Below are positions 46,640-60,837 of a DNA stretch of 64,000 bases, piece by piece (positions within the stretch are counted from its first letter, which is position 1; the number at the start of each line of letters is the position of its first letter). The notes beneath the pieces were generated by a model. The model ran no database searches. It worked only from the letters and a program-made list of their open reading frames with translations, and was not told where the DNA came from. This DNA comes from Eonycteris spelaea. Taxonomy: Eukaryota > Chordata > Mammalia > Chiroptera > Pteropodidae. Where the stretch lies: positions 62,001 to 126,000 of the forward strand of contig PUFA01000545.1 of NCBI GenBank assembly GCA_003508835.1. The letters are read 5' to 3'. A program made the position numbers and the translations under genes.

Positions 46640-46890
46640 AAAGCGACTTTATTAGGTTCTTTTAACATACAAAAATTGTGTATGTTTAAGGTGTATAACT
46701 TGTGTTTTGGTATGCGCACGCATTATGAAGGGTTCTTAGCAACTAAGTTACACTAGGTTTCACTTAACTGAAACACCTGGAGCGCCCCCACCCCCGGTAT
46801 TAATGCATGCCATGTAGACCCCTAGTGAACCGCACCTGTATTGTGCCAGCACCTGTGATGTCCCTTAGGAAATGAGTTTTACCCGTGTAC
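46640..46890 (-). mobile_element. L1-like fragment, antisense
   Basis: ACTTTATTAGGTTCTTTTAAC and TTTAAGGTGTATAACTTGTG (46684) resemble the antisense 3' part of an L1. Confidence 0.5.
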
Positions 46891-47700
46891 ATGAATCACC
46901 TATCATTTTCTACTTTTAATGTGCCATGACAGCCACAGTGCTTTATTCACAAATCTTGTCTTATAAGAAAAATCCACTGGATTCCTGAGGTTTAAGAGAT
47001 ACAGAAATTGCAAACACATTGTCATGTGGATCCCAAACAAAGGCTTATCCAGAAGAAAATATAAACATCCTCCATTGACTGGGCTGATTAACATTAGCAT
47101 TTTCAACAAAATGCAGATACATTTCCTTTGTAAAATGAGTTTTGAGGTCATGGCAGTTGCCCAGCTCTCCCTGTAATCTTAACAGCACTGCAATCTCAGC
47201 ACTGCGTTAACTGTGCCAGCTCTAATCCTCTGCTTTGAATGGGATTAAAATAAAATGGCTTGAGCCAGGTGAAGTTGGATGGGGCAAAGCAACTGGATGA
47301 AAATTGCTATTACCTTCTATTTCACAATTTTTTTGGGAATAAGACAACCATTTAAAAGTGAACATTTCAGCTTATATTTAATAACTATAGGACTAGGAAA
47401 GGTGGATATCATTTACTTTTTGGAGAAAGCTCAGCTATGACCATCCACAGGCCATGAACCAATGGTTTTGGATGCAGTGGGCCTGAGTTTCATTTTGCTA
47501 AGGTACTGGGAATGTTGATCAGTCGCACAACCAAGCTATTCTTTGATAAGTGGATGGGTGAATATTGGTTTTAAAGAAAGCTCTACAGATCTCAGGAGAT
47601 ACTGTAGCATTTATTAAACATGCAGCACTTCCTCAAACATAGCACTTACTAAATTATAAAATATATTTTTATAAGAAAATAAACCACACACAGAATTGTA
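46891..47700. other. Repeat-free stretch immediately downstream of SLC25A5
   Basis: No repeat or gene recognised. Contains a GGGCTGATTAACATTAGC motif (47080) and a GGGATTAAAATAAAATGGC motif (47240). Candidate conserved non-coding DNA on the same weak grounds as 43640-44430. Confidence 0.3.
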
Positions 47701-47704
47701 TTTC

Positions 47705-47962
47705 AGATACTTTTTATTTCTTCAAATTTATTATTTATTAGGAGTGACTGAAATAAAAAATATAATTGAGTCCCATCATTATCATGATCATCATGGAAAT
47801 AGCTTTAGGAGAAAACTGGTCAGATGAATATTATTGCTTCCCATTTTCAACCAGTAAATAGTTGCCACTGATAAATAGCCAACAGTCTGTCAAGAATGCT
47901 CAAAGATATGTTACATAACACAACATGCCTGTTCACAGGGGGAAAAAAGACTAGGAAATAAC
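47705..47962 (-). other. SLC25A5: SLC25A5 3' UTR with polyadenylation signals
   Basis: Three AATAAA hexamers on the minus strand at 47734-47739, 47727-47732 and 47713-47718, about 225-250 nt after the stop. The end near 47705 is inferred from the usual 10-30 nt spacing. Confidence 0.75.
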
Positions 47963-50471
<2,509 letters not shown>

Positions 50472-50539
50472 GTTGAAAAGGAAGAAAAGGCGGGCGACTG
50501 CGGAATAAGGTTAGGAACCGGTTGGAACTCGGAGGCTCT

Positions 50540-50546
50540 GGGGCGG
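50540..50546 (+). promoter_or_regulatory. SLC25A5: GC box at the SLC25A5 start site
   Basis: GGGGCGG between the TATA box and the start codon, at the predicted transcription start. In human ANT2 an Sp1 site in this position is reported to repress transcription; equivalence here is inferred from position only. Confidence 0.55.
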
Positions 50547-50564
50547 AGCAAAGCAAATGGCCGA

Positions 50565-50572
50565 TTTATATA
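50565..50572 (-). promoter_or_regulatory. SLC25A5: SLC25A5 TATA box
   Basis: TATATAAA on the minus strand, about 95 bp before the start codon, predicting a transcription start near 50535-50541 and a 5' UTR of about 70 nt. The human SLC25A5 promoter is likewise TATA-containing. Confidence 0.85.
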
Positions 50573-50602
50573 TGGGGAGCCGGCGCCCGGGTGGCCGGCG
50601 TC

Positions 50603-50611
50603 GGGGGCGGG
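50603..50611 (+). promoter_or_regulatory. SLC25A5: GC box (Sp1-type) upstream of SLC25A5
   Basis: GGGGGCGGG about 35 bp upstream of the TATA box, the position of activating Sp1 boxes in the human promoter. Confidence 0.6.
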
Positions 50612-50907
50612 CTCGGCGGTGCGCCGGGCGGCGGGACCGCTGAGTGGCTCGGCGCTGGCGGGGGGTGGTGATGTGGGGTGGAGCCGCGGAGTCGAGGCCA
50701 GGGCCGCGCTCCGCGCCACCCGCTTGCTCCGCAGCACCTGACCTGGCCGGAGGGAGGAGCGGCCCCAGGGAATACCCACCATCGCGACACTGGACCCCAG
50801 GAGGAGCTTGCGAGCGTGGAGCGGCACCGAGATCACCACGTGCCTGGACAAAAGCCTCTGGAGCATGGCCGGGACAAGGGTGAGGCGCAGGATTTAAGGG
50901 GGCGCAA

Positions 50908-50957
50908 AACAAACAAAAAACAAAACAAAACAAAAATGCACAAAAACAAAAAAAAGC
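50908..50957 (+). repeat. A-rich (AAAAC)n run at CpG-island edge
   Basis: AAACAAACAAAAAACAAAAC-type run ending the GC-rich island. Could be the tail of an old insertion. Confidence 0.7.
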
Positions 50958-50989
50958 CTTCGTAATTAAATAATATTCCATGCAACATG

Positions 50990-51070
50990 TAAAAAATTTT
51001 ATACAGGCAAACTACAGCCCGCTGGCCCGTCGCCTGTTTTTTGGTAAAGTTTAATTGAAGCTCAAGGCCT
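50990..51070. repeat. Small hAT-like repeat fragment
   Basis: GCAAACTACAGCCCGCTGGCC with CGCCTGTTTTTTGGTAAAGTTTAATTG is the recognisable end of a dispersed hAT-type element. Confidence 0.5.
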
Positions 51071-53735
51071 GGGATTAGGATGAGACAAATGAGACTCTTG
51101 CAAGTGTGGGAGTCGAATGGGGCGTGGGGTATCCTGATTTTTGCATTACTTTTCAGTTCTTGAAATAGTGCATTAAAAATCATTAGTTATTAAGTTATTC
51201 TGCTTCCACTTAAAATTTGTGCCAAGGCAAGTGCCTCACACTGTAGACCTGGCACTTCCCTGAAGCTTTGCCAGAAGCTGGAGGAAATTGGGGGAACAGC
51301 AGAGCTGGGACATTGTCAACGTGCTCCAGATCCCGGTTTGCACATCTGCTGGGGGTAGGATTTTAGTCGGGAGCCAAAAATATAGAGGCCATACAGGTAA
51401 GGTTAAGAGGCTGTGAACTAGGTTGGCATTTGGCTGCCTGGACTCCAGGTAAAGTGCCCTTGGATTGAGTAGATTCCTGAACTCCAGAAACGTTTAGAGG
51501 AGTCATTAGAATTAGATTGAAGGCCATCGTGTCAGTGGGCAAGTGCTCACTGACCCTTAATCCCTGCACTGGGTAAGCATTTGCCACACATGTCCTTAAA
51601 AACCTACTTGTTAGTTTGAATGCACTCTCTTAGGTTCAGAACTGGAGTCAAGAGTGTAACAACAGTGTTTATAAAATAAGGATAACTGTTGAAAACTTGC
51701 AATTGTAGCTGAACACTAGGTGCCCAGTATGTTGAAGGCATAGGGGACATATCCCTTACTTTCTTGCCCTCTTCCACCTTCTATCAAAGGACCCAATTCC
51801 AGGATTGTCAAGTCCTTCTAAGTATGCTTTGCAACTTGTTAGTCTTTCCAAGAACCCTAGCACACACCACAAGTGTTCAAGTAGAGCAAGTTTGAATCCA
51901 GCTTTGTTGATCCTGGGGCATATCTTTGACCTGTGTTCATAAGAGGCTGCGACTTTTCTCATTAGCTGATTGTAACAATGATGCAGCTGGATATAGAAAT
52001 GACCTTACTGTACAGTTTCAGAGAATGATAGAGTATATTCTCTGAAAGTGATAGTCACTCCTCTACTACTACTGGGGAGAGAATTAACAGCTAAAGCAAA
52101 AATCTACAGAGCATTTTATTTAGAGGGAGGTGGTTTTTAGAATACATTTCAAAATAAAATTCAAACAAAACCTTTCTAATTTGAACCTTGACATTCTGAT
52201 TAATGCATTTTTATTCAAATGTTAATTACTCTTTGAAATGCCTGGCTATCACTTATCTAACCTTTTTCTACCTCTCACTGGCCACATCTGCTACTCCCTT
52301 TGAGTATGATGTCCTTATTGTGTTTCATTACAGTTCCATTTTATTGTTTCACGTACTTCTGCATTTATTGTTCTGTCAGATTTCCATCTCTCCACAAAAA
52401 GATCATCAAATAATTACATAGAATTTGTCCCTTCTCAGTCTTTGGGTACCTAAGTGTAGTTTTACTGAAGATGAAATACATTATGGGTCATTTAAAAGCA
52501 ACTCCATAAAAAAATAAATAAAAGCAACTTCATGCCATGAGTTGGCATTTTTCCAAATCCACTGTCAGCTGGAGCTCTCCTAGTTGTCTCTGACCAGGTA
52601 TACGTCAAGGAGTCAGATGTTCTCAAAAGTGTCAAGGTCATGAAAAACGAAGACCGTCACAGATTACAGGAGACTAAGAGAATGACAGCTTAATGAATAT
52701 GGAATCCTGTATTGGATCCTGGACCAGAAAAAAGACATTGGTGGTACTACTGAAATTTGAATATCTGTGGATTCGTTAATAGTATTCTACCAATACTATT
52801 CTTAGTTACAGTGGTTATATAAGATGTTAACATTTGGAGAAGAGTGAAGGATATATGGAAATTCTTTATACTGTTTTTTTGGGTCAAATTTTTATGTCTA
52901 AAGGTTAAAAAAAATTAAGAAAAAAGAAACCAGTAGCAAGAGCCCAGGAAAATAGAGACTAATATTAATGAAATGAATAATTATATATGGCTGGTCAATT
53001 CATTAAAAATGAACTCCTCCAGTGAGGCAGAGTGGGGACTGTGTTAGTAACTACTGTGTTTCTGGAAGCTATGTAAATTACAAGTATAATTAAGAAAGGA
53101 ACTAAAGCTAAGGCAGTGCCTAGTAATTCTCAAGAAAAGGAAGAGTGTCAGAAATGATACTTACAGTCTCAGTTACCTACATACCAATACCCAGACTATT
53201 GTTAATAAAGTGAATGTAAAATGTTAATATGAGCAGGAAAACACAGTTTTATAGGTATTGTTCAAACTTGGTAGAATGGGACTTCTGACTGGCATCTGGA
53301 AAATAAAAGATAAACCCATTCAGAGAGGTACTATATAAAAGGAGAACAGAGTAGTAGTAAATCAAGAAGGTATCACCAGTAATTGATTGGCTGGAGGGGG
53401 AAAAACGTTCAGTGAAAATGACAGGGAGAAATTAAAGTGCTTATAGTTGTGGAAGTATACAAGAGACTGACTAGATAGATAAAAGCCCTGAATAGTGCTT
53501 CTTAAAACCATCACATAGGCGAGAAAATGGTGATCAGAGACATAAACTATCAAGTATTTACTGGAAGGTTCATTATTGTAATAGCAATACACTGGATAAT
53601 TTTTTTTTAGCTTAAATGTTATTTATTTTATGCATAGGTAATATGTTCACTAAGTTCAAAAGTTTTAAAGGTACTAAAAGGTATACAGAAAACAGCCTAC
53701 ATTCCATTCCTGAAAGCTTACACTGTAAAATTCTT
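51071..53735. other. Intergenic between SLC25A43 and SLC25A5, mostly unassigned
   Basis: No gene or clear repeat over about 2.6 kb of AT-rich sequence. 53600-53720 (TTTATGCATAGGTAATATG...GTATACAGAAAACAGCCTACA) looks like a small old repeat fragment. Confidence 0.4.
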
Positions 53736-53739
53736 GATT

Positions 53740-54890
53740 CTCTTGCTGATATCTATAGTTCTCAGAAGCCTGAAGAAGCAGAGAGGTAGATTGTTAAAGT
53801 GGGCTTAATCCTGACAATAAATAGGGAAGAAATGGTTGGCAAAAAGTATAATACTAAAATTTTCGGGAAACTGACCATGCCATCTGGATCTGTTAAACAA
53901 AAGAGTGCCAGGCATGGTCAGATAGGTTAACAAATGTGCATGCACATGTGTGAGTGAGAGACACAGAAAGAGAAGCAGACGTTAAAATATCAGAAAAACG
54001 ATAAATATGATCTGACCAAACAGCAAAACAGAAAGATAGCTCGAGAGGGCAAGATATTCCAAAGATACGATTCAGACCTGTACAATTTGGAAAAAATTCC
54101 AGTGAGAAATTAAAAAGGGAGGGCTAGGCTTTCAAGGATGAAGACCAAAATGTATCAGGCCTCTAGGAACTGAGTCGGAATGGCTAAGGCCAGAATAAAC
54201 CCAGGCTTACACAATGGGAAGGACCATAATAAAAGATTCTAATGCTCTATTTAGTGCAGAATATTTAAGGATGAGGAGCTAGAACTTAACGATTGTTAAG
54301 TGAAAACTGAGGGTCTTAGTTGACTGAGTTGACAATGCCAGAAAATGCTCGTGAGTATTGGGTTGGGCCAAGAGGATGATGATTAACAGAACAGGGGACT
54401 TTCATTCCCACTTGGACCTCCGCTAGCCAACCTGTAGGGCTTTACGCTTACTTCTGGATGCCACGTTTAAGAGGACATTAACAAACTGGAACATTCAAAG
54501 AAGGCAGTCAGGAAAAGGAAGTGCCTGTAAATCACGTCATATGAGAAATGGCTGCATGAGAGATATTTAACTAGGAATAAGTTTTGGGTGAGGAGGGACA
54601 CCCTAGCTGTCTCTATAATTGAAGGACTGTCAGGTAGAAGAGAATGAGATGTTCTGTATGAAATCAGTACCAGCTGGTAGAGGTTTCATGAAGGTAGACT
54701 TCAGCTGAAAAGAAATAACTTTCCAAAATATTAGCTCTTTAAGTGTAGGATGGGTTGCTAACTACTTGTTGCTGGAAAATTTAAGAGTTGTGGTGGAATG
54801 GCCACTTGTCAGGGACACTGCAGAGGAGATTGCTGTGTTGGCTGGGAAGAGAGTTCTACTCCACTCCAATTGTGAGATTCTTTGGCTCTA
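53740..54890 (+). mobile_element. L3/CR1-like LINE 3' region, sense
   Basis: In L3/CR1 order: GAGGACATTAACAAACTGGAA (54472), GGAGGGACACCCTAGCTGTC (54593), GGAATGGCCACTTGTCAGGGA (54795), GAGGAGATTGCTGTGTTGGC. The part before 54450 is less certain. No intact frame. Confidence 0.65.
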
Positions 54891-54979
54891 TTCTTTTGTA
54901 TCTGTAAGACTGAATTGGATTTGAGCATTTGAGTTTGGAAATCTGGGACAAAATAAGTAGAGAGAATTAATTTAGCTCA

Positions 54980-55155
54980 GTGGTCAACAGGGTGGGCTAT
55001 GGAGCCAGACTGCTTGAGTTCAAATTCTGGCTCTGCCACTTTCTGTCAGGCCTTGGGTAAGTTCCTTAACCTCTCCAAACTTCAATGTCTTCAGGTAAAA
55101 ATGGGAATGACAGTAGTACCTATACCTTGAAGTGCTTCAGGAAGATTTTACACAC

Positions 55156-55204
<49 letters not shown>

Positions 55205-55265
55205 TGGGTAATATATGTACAGAGCTGGTACGTAGCAGGCATTTAATACATGCTAGATTTTATTA
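54980..55265 (-). repeat. MIR SINE, antisense, containing a (CA)n tract
   Basis: GAGCCAGACTGCTTGAGTTC (55001), CTGGCTCTGCCACTTTCTG, GCCTTGGGTAAGTTCCTTAAC (55050), then a (CA)n microsatellite at 55151-55201 and the MIR end AGCAGGCATTTAATACATGC. Confidence 0.85.
55151..55201. repeat. (CA)n microsatellite
   Basis: About 45 bp of uninterrupted CA within the MIR. Confidence 0.95.
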
Positions 55266-55729
55266 ATACTAAGAAAAATACCAACTTAGGTTGCCCAATT
55301 CTGAGTTTTAATGACCAATCACTCCACCCCTGCTTAAGTGGTAAACTAGTTCTCTGCCCCTGGTAAGGGCCTTACCTATAATCTGGTAACCATATCAGAG
55401 GCCCTATAAGCAGGATTAGAGTCTCTAAGAGGTACCCAGATCAAGCATCCTAAATTTTCAGACCTGGCTTGCATTTGTGAAATGGAAGACCATCACATCA
55501 CATTTGTGTTTGCAGTGCAATTACTGAGAAAACAAGGCTCATTGTTTGTAGGCCAATTTTGCTCAAGTTTCTAGTCTCTCACTTCAGTTTCTGGAACAAT
55601 CTTGCTCAGGAAACCAGTGATTCCTCCTTGCTTAGCATTTAAAACCCTTTTCTCTTCCTCCCTCAAGGATTTCATTTCTGGCCCCTCTGCAGCAGGCTTA
55701 GAAAGCATTTGATGGATTCCAGCCCTGAA
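55266..55729. other. Intergenic, nothing recognised
   Basis: No repeat or gene recognised. Confidence 0.35.
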
Positions 55730-56335
55730 GTAACTATTTAAAATTGAGGTATAATTACCACACAATAAAACTGTATATATTTAAAGGATAGAATTGGTAA
55801 GTTTTTTACATATGTATATGCCTATAAAATTATCACAGTTAAGATAGTGAATGTATCAATCACCATCCTAAATTTTCTTGCTCCCCATTGTAATCCCTCC
55901 CTCTCTCTCCAAGCAGTCACTGAGCTGCTTTTTGTCACCATAGATTAGTTTGTATTTCCTAGAATTTCATATAAATGGAATCATAAAGTTCTGGCTTCTT
56001 TCACTTGATATATATATATATTTTAGATTTCATCCAGGCTTCTTTGTGTATCAGTAGTCAATTCCTTTCAATTGCTAAGTAGTTCCATTATGTGGATATA
56101 TTACATTTGAGTCATTTCCACTTTTTGCCTATTATGAATGATGCTGCTATAAACATGCCTGTACAAATTTTGATGTGGACATATGTTTTCATTTATCTGG
56201 TGTATATATCTAGGAGTGGAATTGCTGGGTCATATGGGATCTCCGTGTAGAGTCATTTGAGGAATTGCCAGACTGTAAAATGATTGTACCATTTTACATC
56301 CCGACAGCAGGGTAAAAGTTCTAGTTCTTCCACAT
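55730..56335 (-). mobile_element. L1M-like fragment, antisense
   Basis: Classic antisense L1 text: AATTGAGGTATAATTACCACA (55742), ATGATGCTGCTATAAACATGC (56138), GGAGTGGAATTGCTGGGTCAT (56213). Confidence 0.8.
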
Positions 56336-56573
56336 TTTGAGGCCTTTCTTTAGCCATTGTCTCCTCAATGTCATTTTTATTGCTTCCCCCTGCCCTAGGA
56401 GTTTTTTTCCTATCCACTACTTTGGTGGTCTCATTCAGTCTATTGCTTTAAATGCCCAAATTTCTGTCTCTAGCCACCATGTTCTCCTGAACTCCAGACT
56501 TGTCCCAGTTTACTACCCAGGACAGTTCTGGTTTATGCTTATTATCCTGACAGTATTATTAATACAGTTCTGA

Positions 56574-57175
56574 TACATTAGTTTTCTAACGCTGTTATAA
56601 CAAATTACTGCAAACTCAGTGGCTTAAGCAACACAGATTTATTACCTTTCAGTTATGGAGATCAGAAATCTGATGTGAATCTCACTGGACTATAAAATCT
56701 GACTGGACTGCAACCCTTTCTGGAAGCTGTCAGGGAAAGTCTATTTCTTGGCTCATTCAGGTTGTTGGCTGAGTTCAGTTCCTTGTGGTTGTAAGACTGA
56801 AGTCCCCAGTTCCTTACTGGCAGTCAACTCAGGATTATTCTCAGCTTCTAGAGGCCATCCTCATTTCTTGGCTCCTGGGCAGTTTTTTCTTCAAAGCCAG
56901 CAACAGTGAGTCCTATTCTTCTCATGCCCCATTTCTTCTGTTTGTTGTTCTGTCCTGAGACTCTCTGACCACCTCTTCCACCTCCCTCTTCCACTTTTAA
57001 GGACTCATGTGATTAGATGAGTCTGCCTAGGTAAACCAGGATAATCTCTGCATCTCAATATCCTTCACCTTAACCACATTTGCAAAGTCCCTTTTGCAAT
57101 GTAAGGTAAATGTTCATAGGTCCTAGGGATTAGGATGTGGATACCCTTGGGGAGGTCATTATTCTGTCTACCACA
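56574..57175 (-). mobile_element. MaLR (MLT1-type) LTR, antisense, in L2
   Basis: Antisense MLT1 layout: AACAAATTACTGCAAACTCAG (56600), TTTATTACCTTTCAGTTATGG, then GATTAGGATGTGGATACCCT (57128) and TTATTCTGTCTACCACA near the end. L2 text continues on both sides. Confidence 0.75.
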
Positions 57176-57272
57176 ACTGGTTTGGACAATTACACAGACA
57201 GCCTATGCTCTAGACAGTTGTCTACTTGGATGTCTTCTGGGGCATTTTGAATTTAACATGTCCAAAAGAGAC

Positions 57273-57452
57273 AGACAGACAGACATTTATTTGTTTCTAT
57301 TATGGTGACATTGGTTAATGAAATCCAATAAGTTTCAAGTGTACAATTCAACAGTAAATCATACTTATATTGAATTGTGTTCACCCCCCCCCAATTAGAT
57401 TTTTCTGTCACCACGTATTTGAGCCCTTTTACCCCATCAACCTCCCCCCTCC
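57273..57452 (-). mobile_element. LINE-1 3' end, antisense, in L2, with target-site duplication
   Basis: 180-bp truncated L1 tail (ATTTATTTGTTTCTATTATGG; TTTCAAGTGTACAATTCAACA). An 11-bp perfect duplication CCAAAAGAGAC flanks it at 57262-57272 and 57453-57463, and L2 sequence resumes directly afterwards. Confidence 0.85.
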
Positions 57453-58604
57453 CCAAAAGAGACCTTTTAATTCCTTCCTCACCAAAACTCTGGCCCTTAC
57501 CAGTCTTACCCACATTAGCAAAAGTCAACATTACCTATCTTGTTAATTAAATTGAAAGCCAAAAACCTAGGTGCCATTTTGATTCCTTCCTTTTATTCCA
57601 GGTATTCAGTCACTCAGCAAATCCTGCTGAATCCAACTCCAAAATATGTCTTGAACCTATTCACTTCTTTCCATCTTTACTACTATCATTCTAGTCCAAG
57701 CCATCATGTCTTACTTGGACTTTGTAATAGTCTCTTAACTGATCCTTCTACTCACAGCCTCGCTTCTCTGCAATCTGTTATCCACACAACAGCCAGAGGG
57801 AAATTTTAAAAATGAAAATCAGATTGTGTGTTTCTCTGTATAAAAGCTTTCAATGACTCCCCACTGCATTTAGAGTAAAATCTAACTTCTTACTATGGCC
57901 TCGATGGCCACATATTATGATCTGGTCCTCTATCCAACCTCATTTCCTATACTCTCTCACTCACAACCCTTTGGCTATACTCACCTCTTTTCTGTTTACT
58001 AAGTATTTTCCCACTACCAGCACCACTTTGGCACCTTCTGTTTTCCCGGCCAGGAGTGCTCTTCCTAGGTCTTTCCATGGTTGGCTCTGTTTTATCCTCT
58101 AGGTCTCATCTTAAATGTTACCTCTTAAAATAGCTTCTCCTGGCTCCCTAATTTAAAATATTTCCCTCATTCCCACATATTTCTCTAATAAAGCACCCTG
58201 TTTATTTTCCTGATAATATTAGTCTATAATTACCTAACTTGTTGATTCATTTATTTCTTTACTGACTGCTGCTTTCACTAGAATGTAAGCGCCATGTGGG
58301 CAAGGACCTTATATGACTTATGTAGTAGAATGTCCAGCAATTGAATAAGTGCGCGAAGCCAGTCTTCTTACTCTATATCCCAAACACCTTTTCCTTGCTT
58401 CCATCTCTGTGACACTGCGTAAGACTTGCCTTCAACCTGCAATGCCCTCCAACTTATTCTTTACCAACTAATATCCTCTCACTTCCTTCAAAACTTAGTT
58501 CAAGACCCATCACCTCCAAAACCTGCTCATTATTGGTCCCTCTCATCCGATGATCCTGTTCATCATTGATCCGGTATACATAGAGCCTCAGCAATCTTGT
58601 AAAC

Positions 58605-58824
58605 CAGCGGTCCCAAACCTTTTTGGCACCAGGGACCAGTGTTCTTATGAGAATCTAATGCCTGATGATCGGAGGTGGAGGCGAGGCTAGTGCTCTGAGG
58701 CTAGTGCTGGGGAGCGGCTGCAAATACAATAGAAGCTTCGCTTTCTTGCCTGACACTCACCTCCTGCTGTGCAGCTCTGTTCTTAACCATTACTGGTCCA
58801 TGCCCCGGGGCTTGGGGACCCCTG
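58605..58824. mobile_element. Non-autonomous hAT transposon (MER1-like) with 8-bp duplication
   Basis: The 220-bp element has inverted termini (CAGCGGTCCCAAAC at the left; GGGGACCCCTG at the right). The flanking 8 bp are identical, TTGTAAAC at 58597-58604 and 58825-58832, the hAT hallmark. No transposase. Confidence 0.9.
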
Positions 58825-59086
58825 TTGTAAACCGTTGTTACCATATTATCATGCCTTTGCTCATATTTGCTTTGTAATCATAGTTATTTCATGTATGCAG
58901 GTAAGTTTTGTTCCTTAAGACTGTAAGTTACTCCTAGGTCAAAACTGCATCACACTTTATAATCCTCCTGAAGTAATTAGTCCAGTTTGGTGCACACTGC
59001 CAGTCATAAAGCAGAAAACTCTTTTCATACCTCTGAGAATAATGCAAATAGCTGGAAGTTCATTTTAGGAACAGAACTAGAGTTTT

Positions 59087-59313
59087 TATTATTATTATTA
59101 TTATTTTAAACTTTTTTAGGCAAGGCAACCCTTGGTTGACCTCACAGACTGCAAGGGCCTTGTCAGCTTACAATCTCTTATTTTTGATTTTGTTACACCT
59201 TTAGCACCTGGTCTCCCTAGGTGGTCTCCCATCCAAGTACTAACCAGGCCCGACCCTGCTTAGCTTCTGATCAGACAGGACTGGGCTTGTTCAGGGTGGC
59301 ATGGCTGTAGACT
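59087..59313 (-). mobile_element. 5S rRNA-derived SINE
   Basis: On the minus strand the element begins with a nearly complete 5S rRNA (59312 down to about 59198: GTCTACAGCCATGCCACCCT at the head), including the internal promoter region (AGCTAAGCAGGGTCGGGCCT; TTAGTACTTGGATGGGAGAC). A unique tail and a (AAT)n end follow. A perfect 14-bp duplication, AGAACTAGAGTTTT, flanks it (59073-59086 and 59314-59327), proving retroposition. 5S-derived SINEs of this design are described in fruit bats. Confidence 0.93.
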
Positions 59314-59329
59314 AGAACTAGAGTTTTAA

Positions 59330-60837
59330 AGAGTTATTTCGAAATTAGAAAAATGAGGCATATGCCTTCCCCTACTTACTGTATTAAAAAAAATTTAAAA
59401 AACTGCAGCTCAGAAAATATTCCTGGGTGTGGCAGTAGCAATAACAGTTATCTATCTCATAATACCTGTGGAAGAATACACAGAATATATATTGATAGGA
59501 TGTAAGTAACCTGAGGTTAGGATTTTAGACTTAGTAAAAAAGTTTAACATTTTTTTTTGCAGCTTTCAGAACTTTAAAAATGTTGTTTATCTCAAGGATA
59601 ATAAAGAGTAAATAATGAGCTATTCACCTTGGGTAAAGAGTTTACCATCCTCCAAATTCTAACAGATTGGGCTACAGATGAAATTTTCTTGTGCGTATTA
59701 ACTGTTAGTCTGCATAAAACACAATCTGCTACAGCAGTTGGAAAAATGAGTTATTTTGGTATATTTCAATAGGAGAGTTTAAAGATTTTGGTCAGTATAT
59801 ATTTAACTATGTATATTATAACTCAGATTAGTAATAAATGACCAACAAGTCATTTTTCTTTGGAAAATAAATTTAATAGGGAAAAATACTTTCAATATAC
59901 TGAAAGCCTGTGTATATAAATTATCATCTTAATGTTAGACATCATTTTTTTAATGCATAGATAGGCATTCACTTATATAAACTTGACATAGAATCCCCAA
60001 GGTGGAACAATCCAAAATTTGATTTTTAAAAAATTGAGTAGAGATGATTAGTTCGAAGTACTTGTTCAGTTACATTTTTTTGTGTGTGTGTGTGTGTCAG
60101 ATGTTCTATTTGATCCTTTCTAAGCAACTGGGACATCTTGTAAGAATAACTTGTTGACTAAATAATTTATTTTCAGGGTAGGCTTGCAAAGCAAGTTAAA
60201 AAGGCAGAGAATTTAGGCCACTTAAAGTATACATGACTTCAACTGGAAGAAGGTCTTTTGGGGCATAATTATGAAGTCATGGTAAAAACCGCCTTCTTGT
60301 AACACAAGATTCTAAGCCTGGGATGCTTCAAATTTGAATAAAGGATGGTTCTACTATGATAGTGATAACTTTTAAATGTCAAAACATTTCCATTTAGCTT
60401 CTGATAAGGCATAATTTACACTGTGGTGTGCACACTCAAGTCAGCAAAGACTTTGAGTTCCACAATGATTACACTGGGAAGTCTTAGGTCAGATTGAGCA
60501 AAACTAGGCTGATGTGGGTTAGTGCAAACTATGACCCTGTGACTGAGCACATGACATGGTCTCTGGTCAGCCACTTCAACTACACTTTACTGTGAGGTGT
60601 CATGGCAATGCCGTTTCTTTGGTGTTGTATAAATGGCACATATCATTACTGTTATAAAATTGGGATGTCATGTTAGGAAACCAAGTGACAAAGTTGTTCC
60701 CAGGGACATCAGTTGGGAGCTTAGAGGTGGCATATGGCTGACTGTTATCATTTCTCCATTCATGTGCAATTATGGGGCTACATTTATTTGTGATTGCAAT
60801 ATGCCTTCAGTCAGTGCACTTCTAGTTCCATTTGCTT
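59330..60837 (-). other. SLC25A43: Downstream of SLC25A43 stop: 3' UTR and flank
   Basis: Lies immediately after the SLC25A43 stop on the minus strand and should contain its 3' UTR. AATAAA hexamers on the minus strand occur at 60783-60788 (about 50 nt after the stop) and near 60168. Which is used cannot be told from sequence. Otherwise AT-rich and largely repeat-free, with a short (TG)n at 60081-60098. Confidence 0.5.

Larger units (their letters stand above)
56336..58596 (+). mobile_element. Long L2 LINE, sense, with two nested insertions
   Basis: L2 text occurs at 56340-56570 (TTAGCCATTGTCTCCTCAATG), 57176-57272, 57464-58300 (CCAAAAACCTAGGTGCCATTT; CAATGACTCCCCACTGCATTT) and 58360-58596. 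It is interrupted by a MaLR LTR and an L1 3' end. Several degenerate frames resemble ORF2 remnants; none is intact. Confidence 0.75.

Noticed and set aside
59198..59312. A functional 5S rRNA gene
   Set aside because: It carries several substitutions, lacks a T-run terminator at the 5S end, continues into a SINE tail and is flanked by a retroposition duplication.
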